Source of the DNA: an uncultured Bacteroidota bacterium
GTDB taxonomy: Bacteria; Bacteroidota; Bacteroidia; Flavobacteriales; Flavobacteriaceae
Assembly (NCBI GenBank): GCA_902620455.1
Contig: CACNIG010000002.1
Location: forward strand, 1 to 64,000
Direction of reading: 5' to 3'
Length of the DNA: 64,000 nt
Part shown: piece after piece, positions 37,289 through 46,620 of the stretch
Position numbering within the stretch: the stretch's first letter is position 1
How the letters are laid out: each line of letters opens with the position of its first letter
Translations under genes and position numbers: made by a program
Notes under the pieces: model-generated
What the model saw: the letters and a program-made list of their open reading frames with translations, nothing else
Told to the model about the DNA's origin: nothing
Databases searched by the model: none

Positions 37289-38290
37289 TTAATCTATTTT
37301 ATGTTCAATAAATGGATAATCTTTTTGCTCATAAACAACATCATACATAACAGACTTTTCAGGAAAAGGTGAAGACTCTGAAAATTCTTCACATTTTGAA
37401 ATAATATTTTTTACTTTTTTGTCTATTTTTTCGATATCAGATTTTGTACCATATTTCTTTGATAAAATAATTTTTTCAACTTGAGTAATAGGGTCAATTT
37501 TTCTGTATTCTTCAACTTCCTCTTTTGTTCTATACTGCTGGGCGTCAGACATTGAGTGACCTCGATATCTATAGGTCTTTACATCGAGTAGAGAAGGACC
37601 TTTCCCTGATCGGGCATGTTTAGCACACTTATCAATAGCTTCGGCCACTTTAACAGGATCCATTCCATCTACAGGCATTGATGGCATTTCATAAGGCTCA
37701 CCTAATTTCCATAGATCTTCTTGACTTGTTGTTCTAGCTACAGATGTTCCCATAGCATATCCATTATTTTCAACAATATAGATAACAGGTAGTTTCCATA
37801 AAGCAGCAAGATTAATAGATTCATGAAATGCACCTTGACGTATTGCACCATCTCCTAAAAAACAAAGTGTAACATTATCCCTTTTAAAATACTTATCTCC
37901 AAAAGCTATGCCTGTACCTAAGGGTATTTGTCCACCTACAATTCCGTGCCCTCCAAAAAAGTTATATTTTTTTGAAAAAATATGCATTGACCCACCAAGT
38001 CCACCTGAAGTTCCAGTTGCTTTTCCAAATAATTCAGCCATTACAAATTTAGGATCTTCACCTAACCCAATAGCATGAACATGACTCCTGTATGAACTTA
38101 TCATACGATCTTTTTTTGGGTCTATTGAATGTAGACAACCAGCTAAAACAGCTTCTTGTCCATTGTATAAATGAAGAAATCCTCTAATTTTTTGTTGAAT
38201 ATATTTTGCGGCAAGTTTATCTTCAAACTTTCTCCATAAAAGCATGTTTTCATACCAATCCAAATAAGTCTTTCCAGTTATTTTTTTCAT
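37289..38290 (-). CDS. pdhA: pyruvate dehydrogenase E1 component, alpha subunit
   Basis: TPP-dependent decarboxylase half of E1. The thiamine-binding motif runs from GDGAIRQGAFHE near residue 148 to ENNGYAMGT near 177. GGSMHIF near 98 and the phosphorylation-loop-like YRYRGHSMSDAQQYR near 243 are conserved. At 333 residues it is normal. The beta subunit (pdhB) is not adjacent. The promoter at 38356-38326 has both -33 and -7 boxes. Confidence 0.95.
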   Translation of the reverse strand: MKKITGKTYLDWYENMLLWRKFEDKLAAKYIQQKIRGFLHLYNGQEAVLAGCLHSIDPKKDRMISSYRSHVHAIGLGEDPKFVMAELFGKATGTSGGLGGSMHIFSKKYNFFGGHGIVGGQIPLGTGIAFGDKYFKRDNVTLCFLGDGAIRQGAFHESINLAALWKLPVIYIVENNGYAMGTSVARTTSQEDLWKLGEPYEMPSMPVDGMDPVKVAEAIDKCAKHARSGKGPSLLDVKTYRYRGHSMSDAQQYRTKEEVEEYRKIDPITQVEKIILSKKYGTKSDIEKIDKKVKNIISKCEEFSESSPFPEKSVMYDVVYEQKDYPFIEHKID

Positions 38291-38325
38291 ATAATAGAGT
38301 TGAGGTCTGTTAATCTAAGACCAAG

Positions 38326-38356
38326 CAAAAATACTCATTTCTTTAGTATATTGCAA
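38326..38356 (-). promoter_or_regulatory. pdhA promoter, TTG-N20-TATTTTTG
   Basis: On the minus strand TTG (38356-38354) is followed after 20 nt by TATTTTTG (38333-38326), a good match to the Bacteroidota -33/-7 pattern. The leader to the pdhA ATG is about 30 nt, longer than for most genes here. It should drive pdhA, E2 and the SDR. Confidence 0.7.
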
Positions 38357-38366
38357 TAAAATTGGA

Positions 38367-39647
38367 TTGGAGACCAAAAATTTATATTCATTATTTATCT
38401 CATCAAACGGAGTTTCAATTGATACAAGAAATCTTGTTAGTGGTCAAATTTTTTTTTCACTAAAAGGTGAGAATTTTAATGGAAATAATTTTGCTCTAGA
38501 GGCATTAGAAAAAGGAGCAAGTTATAGTGTAATTGATGACAAAAGTATTTTAAATAAAAATAAAAACCTTATATATGTTGATGATTCACTTAAATCTCTT
38601 CAGGAACTAAGTTCTTATCATCGTTCTCAATTTGACACAAAAATAATTGGAGTAACAGGAAGTAATGGTAAAACAACAACCAAGAATCTAATTCATTCAA
38701 TACTGTCTCAAAAATACAATGTAATAAAAACAAAAGGTAATCTAAATAATCATATCGGGGTTCCCCTTTCTCTTTTTGGTATAAATGAGGAAGTTGATAT
38801 TGCAATTATAGAGATGGGAGCTAATCATATTGGAGAGATAAAAAGTCTGTGTGAAATTGCAATGCCAGATCTTGGGCTAATAACAAACTATGGAATGGCC
38901 CATCTAGAAGGGTTTGGGGGATTCAAGGGAGTAATAGAAGGTAAAACTGAAATGTTTGAATACTTAACTCAAAATTATGGTCATATAATACTAAATAATG
39001 ATGATGATCTTCAAATAAAAAATTGCAAAGGAGATTTAGCAGTGACCTTTGGTGAAAAATTAGATTCAGAATTTGTGTATAATTATTTTAAAGTGGATGA
39101 TAAATTAATTATAGAAAGTGATAATTATGAATTTCGATCTAATATTTATGGTGATTTTAATTTTTCTAATCTAGCATCAAGCATAACAATTGGAAAGTTT
39201 CTTGATTTGACCAATGATGAGATTCAAAAGGGTCTTGATCTATTTGAAAACGATTCTAATAGATCTGAGATTATCAAATTTGGTTCTAATAAAATCTTCT
39301 TAGACGCGTATAATGCTAACCCAACAAGTATAAAGGCTGCAATTTTAAATTTTGACAAAGAAATAACTGCTAACAAGATATTAGTACTTGGTGATATGTT
39401 TGAGCTAGGTAAATATGCTGATAAAGAACATCAGAATGTTGTTGATTTAATTGATTATAAAAATTATAAAAAAGTCTATTTAGTAGGTAATAACTTTTAC
39501 AAGTGCAAAACTGAAGAAATTAAAATTGAAAAATTCCGGTCTCTAGATGAAATGACTAAATCTGTTAACTTAAATGATTTTGATTCAATGAACATACTGA
39601 TAAAGGGATCAAGAGGAATTGGTTTAGAGAAACTAGTCAATTACTAG
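38367..39647 (+). CDS. murF: UDP-N-acetylmuramoyl-tripeptide--D-alanyl-D-alanine ligase (TTG start)
   Basis: Adds D-Ala-D-Ala to complete the UDP-MurNAc-pentapeptide. SIDTRNLVSGQIFFSLKG near residue 17 is the UDP-binding N-terminal motif, TGSNGKTTTKNLI near 97 the P-loop, and DAYNANPTSIKAA near 312 the MurF-specific block. At 426 residues it is normal. The likely start is TTG at 38367. Unlike the other mur ligases it stands apart from the dcw operon. It overlaps acs by 11 bp tail to tail. Confidence 0.95.
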   Translation: METKNLYSLFISSNGVSIDTRNLVSGQIFFSLKGENFNGNNFALEALEKGASYSVIDDKSILNKNKNLIYVDDSLKSLQELSSYHRSQFDTKIIGVTGSNGKTTTKNLIHSILSQKYNVIKTKGNLNNHIGVPLSLFGINEEVDIAIIEMGANHIGEIKSLCEIAMPDLGLITNYGMAHLEGFGGFKGVIEGKTEMFEYLTQNYGHIILNNDDDLQIKNCKGDLAVTFGEKLDSEFVYNYFKVDDKLIIESDNYEFRSNIYGDFNFSNLASSITIGKFLDLTNDEIQKGLDLFENDSNRSEIIKFGSNKIFLDAYNANPTSIKAAILNFDKEITANKILVLGDMFELGKYADKEHQNVVDLIDYKNYKKVYLVGNNFYKCKTEEIKIEKFRSLDEMTKSVNLNDFDSMNILIKGSRGIGLEKLVNY

Positions 39648-41529
39648 ACCCTTTAATAATTTCATCAACAACATCAGGATTCAATAGAGTCGATATATCA
39701 CCTAAATTATCAAAGTCATTGCTTGCAACCTTCCTTAGTATCCTTCTCATAATTTTACCAGATCTTGTCTTTGGTAAGCCACTCACAATTTGAATTTTAT
39801 CGGGTTTTGCAATAGGTCCAATAACTCTTCTTACAACAGCTGTAATTTCAGTTTTAATTATTTCATCTGATGATTTGGAATTTACAATAACATATGCATA
39901 TATTCCTTCACCTTTTATTTCGTGTGGATAACCAACAACCGCTGATTCAACAACTTCTTCGTGTTCATTTATAGCATTTTCCACTTCAGCTGTTCCCATC
40001 CTGTGTCCAGAAACATTTATTACATCATCAACTCTTCCTAATATTCTGAGGTATCCATCATGATCTCTTTTTACACCGTCTCCAGTAAAATACATCCCTT
40101 TATAATTAGAAAAATATGTATTTATGCATCTTTGATGGTCTCCATAAGTAGTTCTTAGTATTGATGGCCAGGGGAACTTAAGACATAAATTACCTTGAAC
40201 ATTGTTTCCAGCTAATTCATTCCCGTCAGAATCAACAATTATAGGCTGGATACCAGGTAAAGGAAGAGACGCATGAGCTGGTTTATTTGGAGTTATTCCA
40301 GCAAGAGCAGAAATCATTATACCTCCTGTTTCGGTTTGCCACCACGTATCAACTAAAGGACAATTTCCTTTGCCTATATTGTCGTGATACCAATGCCAGG
40401 CTTCTTCATTTATAGGCTCTCCAACAGATCCTATAACCTTCAATGATTCTAAAGAATTATTTTTTAGAGGTTCTAATCCATGAGCTTGAAGAGCTCTAAT
40501 TGCAGTAGGAGCAGTATAAAACTGATTTACTTTATATTTATCAACAACATCCCAGAATCTACTAACATTTGGAAACGTTGGAACTCCTTCAAACATAATC
40601 GAAGTAGCACCACATAGCAAAGGTCCATAAACAATATATGAGTGGCCAGTTATCCAACCAACATCAGCAGTACACCAATAAATGTCGTTTTCATCATATT
40701 GAAATACGTTAAGAAATGTATATGAAGAATATACCATGAAACCTGCTGAGGAATGAACAACTCCTTTAGGTTTTCCTGTTGAGCCTGAAGTGTATAATAT
40801 AAACAGCATATCCTCTGAATCTAAAATCTCAGGGTCACATTGAGATGAGACATCACATATGCAATCATGCCACCAAAAGTCTCTACCTGATGTCATATTG
40901 ATTTTTTGTTTTGTTCTCTCTAATACAATAACGCTTTCAATTGTTTTACACTTTTCAAGAGCTTCATCAACAACAGGTTTAACAGGAATTGTTTTATTTC
41001 CCCTAAAATTTCCATCGGAAGTTAAAACCATTTTTGCTTGACAGTCATTTATTCTATCAGCAAGTGAAGTAGATGAAAAACCTGCAAAAACTACTGAGTG
41101 AACAGCACCAACTCTAGCACAAGCTAACATTGCAATTGCTGCCTCAGGCACCATTGGCATATATATAATTACTCTATCACCTTTTTTAATCCCCTTCTCT
41201 CTAAGAGCGTTTGAAAACTTACAAGTTTCTTCATAAAGCTCTTTATATGTTAAATGGATTGAGGGTTCAGTTGGATCATTTGGCTCCCATATTATAGCTG
41301 TCTTATCAGCTCGATCTATTAAGTTCTTTTCAAGGATGTTCTCAGTTATGTTAAGTTTAGCATTTTTAAACCACTTAATATCTACACTATCAAAATCCCA
41401 ATCCAATACCTTATCCCACTTTTTTTTCCAAATAAAAGTATCAGCTATTTCTGCCCAAAATTTCTCAGGATCTTTAACACTCTGCTCATATTTTTTAAAA
41501 TAATCAGAAAGACTCGTAATTCTCTGCAT
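39637..41529 (-). CDS. acs: acetyl-CoA synthetase
   Basis: AMP-forming ligase turning acetate, ATP and CoA into acetyl-CoA. The AMP-binding P-loop is YTSGSTGKPKGVVHSSAG near residue 247, DTWWQTETGG near 390 is the adenylate-forming motif, and the C-terminal TRSGKIMRRILRK near 590 holds the catalytic and acetylation-regulated Lys. Length 630 is normal. It is 2 nt downstream of the symporter gene, forming an acetate uptake and activation operon. Confidence 0.96.
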   Translation of the reverse strand: MQRITSLSDYFKKYEQSVKDPEKFWAEIADTFIWKKKWDKVLDWDFDSVDIKWFKNAKLNITENILEKNLIDRADKTAIIWEPNDPTEPSIHLTYKELYEETCKFSNALREKGIKKGDRVIIYMPMVPEAAIAMLACARVGAVHSVVFAGFSSTSLADRINDCQAKMVLTSDGNFRGNKTIPVKPVVDEALEKCKTIESVIVLERTKQKINMTSGRDFWWHDCICDVSSQCDPEILDSEDMLFILYTSGSTGKPKGVVHSSAGFMVYSSYTFLNVFQYDENDIYWCTADVGWITGHSYIVYGPLLCGATSIMFEGVPTFPNVSRFWDVVDKYKVNQFYTAPTAIRALQAHGLEPLKNNSLESLKVIGSVGEPINEEAWHWYHDNIGKGNCPLVDTWWQTETGGIMISALAGITPNKPAHASLPLPGIQPIIVDSDGNELAGNNVQGNLCLKFPWPSILRTTYGDHQRCINTYFSNYKGMYFTGDGVKRDHDGYLRILGRVDDVINVSGHRMGTAEVENAINEHEEVVESAVVGYPHEIKGEGIYAYVIVNSKSSDEIIKTEITAVVRRVIGPIAKPDKIQIVSGLPKTRSGKIMRRILRKVASNDFDNLGDISTLLNPDVVDEIIKGSSN

Positions 41530-41531
41530 AT

Positions 41532-43199
41532 CTATTTAGGGTATCTTATACTTTCAACTAAATTTTTAATTTTATTTGGGGTTGGTTTCGTTACTCTTGA
41601 AACAATTAAAGATACAATAAAGTTAATAACCATTCCTATTGTACCAATGCCTTCAGGAGTAATTCCAAATAAATAATTTTCCGGTAAACCTGGGCCTCCA
41701 AGCTGTGGTTTAAAATAAAATATATAAATAGTTGTAAAAACTATTCCTACTATCATTCCTGCTAAAGCTCCTTCTTTATTCATTTTTTTATCAAAAATTC
41801 CTAAAATAATAGCAGGGAAAAATGAAGAGGCTGCTAAACCAAATGCTAAAGCAACAACTTCTGCAACAAAACCTGGAGGGTTTAACCCTGCAAGACCAGC
41901 AGCAACAACTGCGACAGCTATAGAAATTCTTGCAGCCCATAATTCCCCCTTTTCAGAGATGTTTGGATTAATATTCTTTTTCAAAAGATCATGTGAGATT
42001 GAAGTTGAAATTACCAAAAGTAAACCAGCAGCTGTTGAAAGCGCTGCAGCAAGTCCTCCCGCAACTATTAATCCAATTACCCAAGCTGGTAAATTAGCAA
42101 TTTCTGGATTCGCTAAAACCATAATATCTCGATCTATAGTTAATTCATTCACTTGAGTATCTGCAACATATTGAATCACTCCATCTGCATTTTTATCATC
42201 AAATTCAAGAAGTCCGGTGTTCTCCCAATTTTTAAACCATTGAGGCATTTCAGCATATTTAGCATTTGAAACCGTATTAATTAAATTTACTTTAGCAAAT
42301 GCTGCAACAGCTGGAGCAGTTGTATATAGTAATGATATAAATAGTAATGCCCACCCTGCAGAAATTCTTGCATCTCTAACTTTTGGAACAGTAAAAAACC
42401 TAACAATTACATGAGGGAGACCGGCAGTTCCAAACATAAGAGCTGCAGTAATAAAGAATACATTTATTAGGGTTGTTTGGTTAATATCAGTATACTTTTC
42501 AAATCCAAGATCTACTGATAATTGATTTAAATTTTCTAATAGATATACTCCATCTATGGTTTTACTTCCAAATCCTATTTGAGGTATTGGGTTTCCAGTA
42601 GCTTGAAGAGAAATAAAAATAGCAGGTACTGTGAATGCAAATATTAGGACACAATACTGTGCTACTTGAGTGTAAGTTATTCCTTTCATTCCTCCAAGCA
42701 CAGCATAGAAAAAAACAATTCCAATACCAATAATAACTCCTAGATCATATGGTATCTCTAAAAATCTTGAAAATGCTACACCCACACCTTTCATTTGACC
42801 AACTACATATGTAAATGAGACAAATATTGCACAAATCAATGCTACCGTTCTTGCTGTTTGTGAATAGTATCTTTCTCCAATAAAATCAGGAACAGTAAAC
42901 TTACCAAATTTTCGAAGGTAAGGAGCTAAACATAGTGCTAATAAAACATATCCACCTGTCCAACCCATTAGATATTGTGATCCTCCATAACCAAGGAATG
43001 AGATTATTCCAGCCATAGATATAAAAGAAGCAGCAGACATCCAATCAGCTGCTGTAGCCATTCCATTTATGACAGGGTGGATTCCTCCTCCAGCTACATA
43101 AAATTCTTTTGTACTCTGAGCTCTAGACCAAATTGCTATTCCTATGTAAAGCGAAAAGGTTAAACCAACTAACAAATATGTCCAAAATTGAGCATCCAT
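41532..43199 (-). CDS. sodium:solute symporter, acetate-type (ActP-like)
   Basis: SSS-family transporter of 555 residues with about 13 membrane segments. The N-terminal half has the family segments WSRAQSTKEFYVAGGGIHP near residue 25 and NGMATAADWMSAASF near 45. A polar insert at about 300-350 with DKNADGVIQYVAD lies between membrane segments. Its operon partners, a DUF4212 protein upstream (1 nt) and acs downstream (2 nt), point to acetate or another short monocarboxylate as the substrate; that is inference. Confidence 0.88.
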   Translation of the reverse strand: MDAQFWTYLLVGLTFSLYIGIAIWSRAQSTKEFYVAGGGIHPVINGMATAADWMSAASFISMAGIISFLGYGGSQYLMGWTGGYVLLALCLAPYLRKFGKFTVPDFIGERYYSQTARTVALICAIFVSFTYVVGQMKGVGVAFSRFLEIPYDLGVIIGIGIVFFYAVLGGMKGITYTQVAQYCVLIFAFTVPAIFISLQATGNPIPQIGFGSKTIDGVYLLENLNQLSVDLGFEKYTDINQTTLINVFFITAALMFGTAGLPHVIVRFFTVPKVRDARISAGWALLFISLLYTTAPAVAAFAKVNLINTVSNAKYAEMPQWFKNWENTGLLEFDDKNADGVIQYVADTQVNELTIDRDIMVLANPEIANLPAWVIGLIVAGGLAAALSTAAGLLLVISTSISHDLLKKNINPNISEKGELWAARISIAVAVVAAGLAGLNPPGFVAEVVALAFGLAASSFFPAIILGIFDKKMNKEGALAGMIVGIVFTTIYIFYFKPQLGGPGLPENYLFGITPEGIGTIGMVINFIVSLIVSRVTKPTPNKIKNLVESIRYPK

Positions 43200-43200
43200 A

Positions 43201-43443
43201 TTATTCTTCTAGGTTATGTTCTTTGTCTAATTTGTTCATCAAATAAACGTATATGAAAATTAATATTACAAATATGTAGATTGAACCTTGTTGTGCAAAC
43301 CAAAATCCAAGAGGAAACCCTCCTAAAAAAATTGAATTTAGATCTTCTGCAAATAAAATTCCAAATCCAAAAGATGAGATAAACCAAATGGTTAAAAGTA
43401 TTCTCAGATACAAAATATTTTTTTTCCAATATTTCTCTTTCAT
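43201..43443 (-). CDS. DUF4212 small subunit of a sodium/substrate symporter
   Basis: An 80-residue protein with two membrane helices (about 10-30 and 48-70). The N-terminal YWKKNILYLRILLTIWF and the FPLGFWFAQQGSIYIFV block are typical of DUF4212, a small protein always found before SSS-type acetate-like symporters. Its role is thought to be as an accessory subunit. It heads the symporter-acs operon. I could not find a strong promoter in the 60 bp upstream, only TAAATTTA, one base off the -7 consensus. Confidence 0.88.
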   Translation of the reverse strand: MKEKYWKKNILYLRILLTIWFISSFGFGILFAEDLNSIFLGGFPLGFWFAQQGSIYIFVILIFIYVYLMNKLDKEHNLEE

Positions 43444-43503
43444 TTTATTTTCAATTGGTGATAAATTTAAAACAATAACATAAAAAATAATATTACTTTA
43501 TAA

Positions 43504-43995
43504 TTACTGCTCATTAATATAATTTTTTGGAAACTTACCATGCTTTCTCATATCTTCTTTAGTCAATATTTTAAATGAGTCTGATTTTGAGCAATTCTTA
43601 AAAATTTCAAAAGATACTTTTGGCATTGATGTAAGTTTTCTTGTATCTGTATTTATTAAGCCAAAAGCCAAATCAAGATGAGCAAGGTGATTACCATCAT
43701 TATCATAGAAATTTTGAAATAAAGAAAAGAATCTTCCATCTTCGCTGTATCCATTTATTTCTACATCAACTCTAAATTCTACTTCCATTAAAATTTCTTT
43801 GTAATAATGTATATGTTCGTAAAACAATACTGGTCCAATTCTTAATTTTTCAAATACAGCTTTATTAAGTTTAATCAGAGAGAAAAAGGATACTCTAGTA
43901 TCAGCTGCATATTTTATGTATGCATGATTAGCAACATGCCAATTTGGATCTAAGTCTGTCCATGATGCATAAAAAGTTTTTTCAAATTTTTTCAA
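43504..43995 (-). CDS. acyl-CoA thioesterase, hot-dog fold (TTG start)
   Basis: A 163-residue 4HBT-type hot-dog protein. FYASWTDLDPNWHVANHAYIKY at the N-terminus contains the catalytic-type Asp and His/Asn positions, and the central helix and beta-strands follow. It probably hydrolyses an acyl-CoA; the substrate is unknown. The start is TTG at 43995, which gives the usual family N-terminus. It lies 39 bp after a DUF456 gene on the same strand and may be co-transcribed. Confidence 0.8.
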   Translation of the reverse strand: MKKFEKTFYASWTDLDPNWHVANHAYIKYAADTRVSFFSLIKLNKAVFEKLRIGPVLFYEHIHYYKEILMEVEFRVDVEINGYSEDGRFFSLFQNFYDNDGNHLAHLDLAFGLINTDTRKLTSMPKVSFEIFKNCSKSDSFKILTKEDMRKHGKFPKNYINEQ

Positions 43996-44034
43996 AGTAA
44001 GTGTCTAATTGGTGAATTCAATTTAGGAAATTTT

Positions 44035-44532
44035 TTAAAAGAAACTCTCGCGATATCCCCAAAAAATATCAAAATAAAAAAATAAGAAACTTAAACTGAT
44101 TAAAAATTTAATCACACTTCCTGCAATTACACCAACAAATGATCCAAAAGCAGGTTTAATTGAATCTTGAAATGATTTTTTTTCGGACATTTCACCTAAT
44201 AATGCTCCCAAAAAAGGACCAATAATAATACCTATAGGTCCTAAGATTATAAGAGCTAAAATTAAACCAACAGTAGTTCCAATTTGGCCAGATCTAGTTC
44301 CACCTAACTTTTTTACACCTAATATTGGAATAATATAATCTAAAATTCCAACTGATATTGCTATGGTTAGGGTTATTAAAATGAAGTTTAAGTTAAATTC
44401 AACTACTGATGTAAGATTTAAAAGCAAAATACCTAGCCAAGCTGTAACCGGGCCAGGTATTATTGGTAAAAAACTGCCTATTATACCTGTAAGACATAAT
44501 AGAAATCCTGCGATTAGTAAAAATAAATCCAA
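44035..44532 (-). CDS. DUF456 family membrane protein (TTG start)
   Basis: A 165-residue protein with four to five hydrophobic segments and glycine-rich turns. The GFLLCLTGIIGSFLPIIPGPVTAWLG opening and the GTRSGQIGTTVGLILALI and GPFLGALLGE blocks are those of DUF456. The function of the family is unknown. It is 8 nt after a small lipoprotein gene and starts at TTG 44532. Confidence 0.85.
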   Translation of the reverse strand: MDLFLLIAGFLLCLTGIIGSFLPIIPGPVTAWLGILLLNLTSVVEFNLNFILITLTIAISVGILDYIIPILGVKKLGGTRSGQIGTTVGLILALIILGPIGIIIGPFLGALLGEMSEKKSFQDSIKPAFGSFVGVIAGSVIKFLISLSFLFFYFDIFWGYRESFF

Positions 44533-44540
44533 TCTACAGG

Positions 44541-45035
44541 CTAGTCTTGAGAAGGGGGTTGCTTATCATATACTATTACCCAATTAAGAAGTCCGTCTAC
44601 AAATTGAGCGTCAATCATTCTTTGAACGGCAGTTTCTTCTCCGTCTGCAGATGTGTTTGTTACATATTGACCAGCAATAATCCATTCTTCACCTTTAGAA
44701 ACAGCCTTATATGGAAGAGCCCAATACATATTCCAATTAGGATCAGTTGTAAAGTAGTTTGAAAGAGCTTCAGCGTGTGCATCTTTACCTTCTATTACAT
44801 TTCCATTTGATAGTGCAATTCTAATACTGTCAGTTTGAAGTGATAAAATAGCATCAATGTCTTTATTATTATGAGCTTCAATCCAATTAGAGTAAATCTC
44901 TGTTAATTCATCTGATGCTATAACATATTTTTCAGTACCATCTCCGCCTATCCAATATCCCGCACCCTGAGGCTCATTAACAGGAGCATTACATGATGCA
45001 AGTAATATCGTAAATAAAATAATATATTTTTTCAT
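44541..45035 (-). CDS. NTF2/SnoaL-like lipoprotein
   Basis: A 164-residue probable lipoprotein. Residues 1-15 form a signal peptide ending in the lipobox LASC, with Cys15 the likely lipidated residue. The mature part has the NTF2-like layout: an N-terminal helix (LTEIYSNWIEAHNNKDIDAILSL region), a pocket strand with EGKDAHAEALSNYF and terminal antiparallel strands (MIDAQFVDGLLNWVIVYD). It may bind a small ligand; no catalytic residues are recognised. It heads the DUF456-thioesterase run and is divergent from the redox protein at 45134. Confidence 0.78.
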   Translation of the reverse strand: MKKYIILFTILLASCNAPVNEPQGAGYWIGGDGTEKYVIASDELTEIYSNWIEAHNNKDIDAILSLQTDSIRIALSNGNVIEGKDAHAEALSNYFTTDPNWNMYWALPYKAVSKGEEWIIAGQYVTNTSADGEETAVQRMIDAQFVDGLLNWVIVYDKQPPSQD

Positions 45036-45044
45036 TTTTATAAT

Positions 45045-45110
45045 TTTTGGTTAATACATAAATATATGGAAACTAACCAAAAGATACTATCAATATCAAC
45101 AAATTGGTTA
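45045..45110. promoter_or_regulatory. TTGGTTA repeat cluster between divergent genes
   Basis: A perfect 9-bp inverted repeat, TTTTGGTTA at 45045-45053 and TAACCAAAA at 45074-45082, lies between the lipoprotein and redox genes. The core TTGGTTA appears a third time at 45104-45110, immediately before the TATATTTG box at 45111. Two direct and one inverted copy suggest binding of a dimeric regulator. No regulator gene is adjacent. Confidence 0.45.
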
Positions 45111-45118
45111 TATATTTG
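45111..45118 (+). promoter_or_regulatory. -7 element upstream of the redox-protein gene
   Basis: TATATTTG, an exact TAnnTTTG match, ends 15 nt before the ATG at 45134 and directly follows a TTGGTTA element. No clear -33 element is present. Confidence 0.6.
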
Positions 45119-45133
45119 GGTAAATAATTAATT

Positions 45134-45688
45134 ATGGCAAGAACTCCTTCAAACATGATTTCTCTCGGATCTATTGCTCCCGATTTTAATCTATTAGATG
45201 TAACTTCTAATTCTAATTTTTCTCTTAGTGAAAACAAAGGCAAAATCGGAACTGTTATAATGTTTATTTGTAATCATTGTCCATACGTTAAACATGTAAA
45301 CCCAACAATATCTAAGTTATCTAAGGAATTTCATAGTGATGAAATAAAATTTATTGCTATCTCTAGTAATGATGTAATTAATTATCCTGAAGATAGTCCT
45401 GAAAAAATGAAAATTAATGCTGTTGAAAATGATTTTAATTTCCCTTATTTGTATGATGAGAGTCAAGAAGTAGCTCGAGCATATGATGCGGCCTGTACTC
45501 CTGATTTTTATGTTTATGATTCTAACTTAAAATTAGTTTACAGAGGACAACTTGATGATTCGAGACCAGGTAACGAAATCGAATCTAATGGAAATGATAT
45601 TAGGAATTCTATTCAATGTCTTTTAAATGGAATTGAAAATCAAGATTTACAAAAACCAAGTATTGGTTGTAATATAAAATGGAAGTAA
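45134..45688 (+). CDS. thioredoxin-like (AhpC/TSA) redox protein
   Basis: A 184-residue thioredoxin-fold protein without a signal peptide. The redox centre is CNHCPYV near residue 49. The peroxiredoxin-like segment SLGSIAPDFNLLDV precedes it, and cis-Pro-type CTPDFYVYD lies near 127. Two further Cys, in AACTPD and at the C-terminal SIGCNIKWK, are conserved in this subfamily as I know it. It probably reduces or oxidises thiols in the cytoplasm. It overlaps the next gene by 10 bp. Confidence 0.86.
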   Translation: MARTPSNMISLGSIAPDFNLLDVTSNSNFSLSENKGKIGTVIMFICNHCPYVKHVNPTISKLSKEFHSDEIKFIAISSNDVINYPEDSPEKMKINAVENDFNFPYLYDESQEVARAYDAACTPDFYVYDSNLKLVYRGQLDDSRPGNEIESNGNDIRNSIQCLLNGIENQDLQKPSIGCNIKWK

Positions 45689-46620
45689 AAAAATCAGATT
45701 TAATAGATTGTCATAATCGAATTAAACCATTTATTCATAATACTCCTGTCTTAACATCAAATTATGTTAACGAAATAACAGGGGCTGAAGTTTATTTTAA
45801 GTGTGAAAATTTTCAAAAAATGGGTGCATTTAAAATGAGAGGGGCAGCAAATGCAATACTTAGACTATCTGATGAGCAGAAAAGTAACGGAGTTGTTACT
45901 CATTCTTCAGGAAATCATGCTCAGGCAATTTCACTCGCTGCAAAAAAAATTGGAATAAAAGCATATATAGTAATGCCATCAAATGCTCCTAAAATAAAAA
46001 AAGAGGCTGTCAAAGGATATGGCGGGGAGTTAATTGAATGTGAGTCAAATATTGAGGCTAGAGAGGCTGCAGCAAAAGATCTAGTAGATTCTAAGAATGC
46101 TACTTTTATTCATCCTTCTAATAATTTAGATGTAATAATAGGACAAGGTACTGCTTCTAAAGAGCTTATTGAACAATATGGTTCTTTTAATAATATATTA
46201 GTTCCAATAGGAGGTGGAGGGCTTATAGCTGGAAGTGCCCTGTCGGCAAAATATTTTGGAGATAATTGCTCAGTAATTGGGACAGAGCCTTTTGAAGTAG
46301 ACGATGCCTACAGATCTTTAATGAGTGGTAAAATTGAAACAAATATTACAACTAATACAATTGCTGATGGATTAAGAACTCAGCTTGGAGATAAAAATTT
46401 TCCTATTATTCTTAATGAAGTAAAAGAAATTATAAGAATTACGGAAGATGAGATAATTAATTCAATGAAGTTAATTTGGCAGCGCCTTAAGATTATATGT
46501 GAACCTTCTTGTTCACTACCACTAGCTGGATTACTAAAAAATAAAGATAAGTTCAAAGGAAAAAAAATTGGAATTATTATTACAGGAGGTAATATTGATT
46601 TGGATAATCTTCCTTACTAA
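45679..46620 (+). CDS. PLP-dependent threonine/serine dehydratase or serine racemase
   Basis: Fold-type II PLP enzyme. Lys in QKMGAFKMRGAANA near residue 53 forms the Schiff base, SSGNHAQA near 77 binds substrate, and GGGGLIAG near 177 binds the PLP phosphate. At 313 residues it has no C-terminal ACT domain, so it is the short, catabolic or racemase-like type rather than biosynthetic IlvA. Which activity it has cannot be told from sequence. Its stop interlocks with that of the next minus-strand gene (CTAA). Confidence 0.88.
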   Translation: MEVKKSDLIDCHNRIKPFIHNTPVLTSNYVNEITGAEVYFKCENFQKMGAFKMRGAANAILRLSDEQKSNGVVTHSSGNHAQAISLAAKKIGIKAYIVMPSNAPKIKKEAVKGYGGELIECESNIEAREAAAKDLVDSKNATFIHPSNNLDVIIGQGTASKELIEQYGSFNNILVPIGGGGLIAGSALSAKYFGDNCSVIGTEPFEVDDAYRSLMSGKIETNITTNTIADGLRTQLGDKNFPIILNEVKEIIRITEDEIINSMKLIWQRLKIICEPSCSLPLAGLLKNKDKFKGKKIGIIITGGNIDLDNLPY

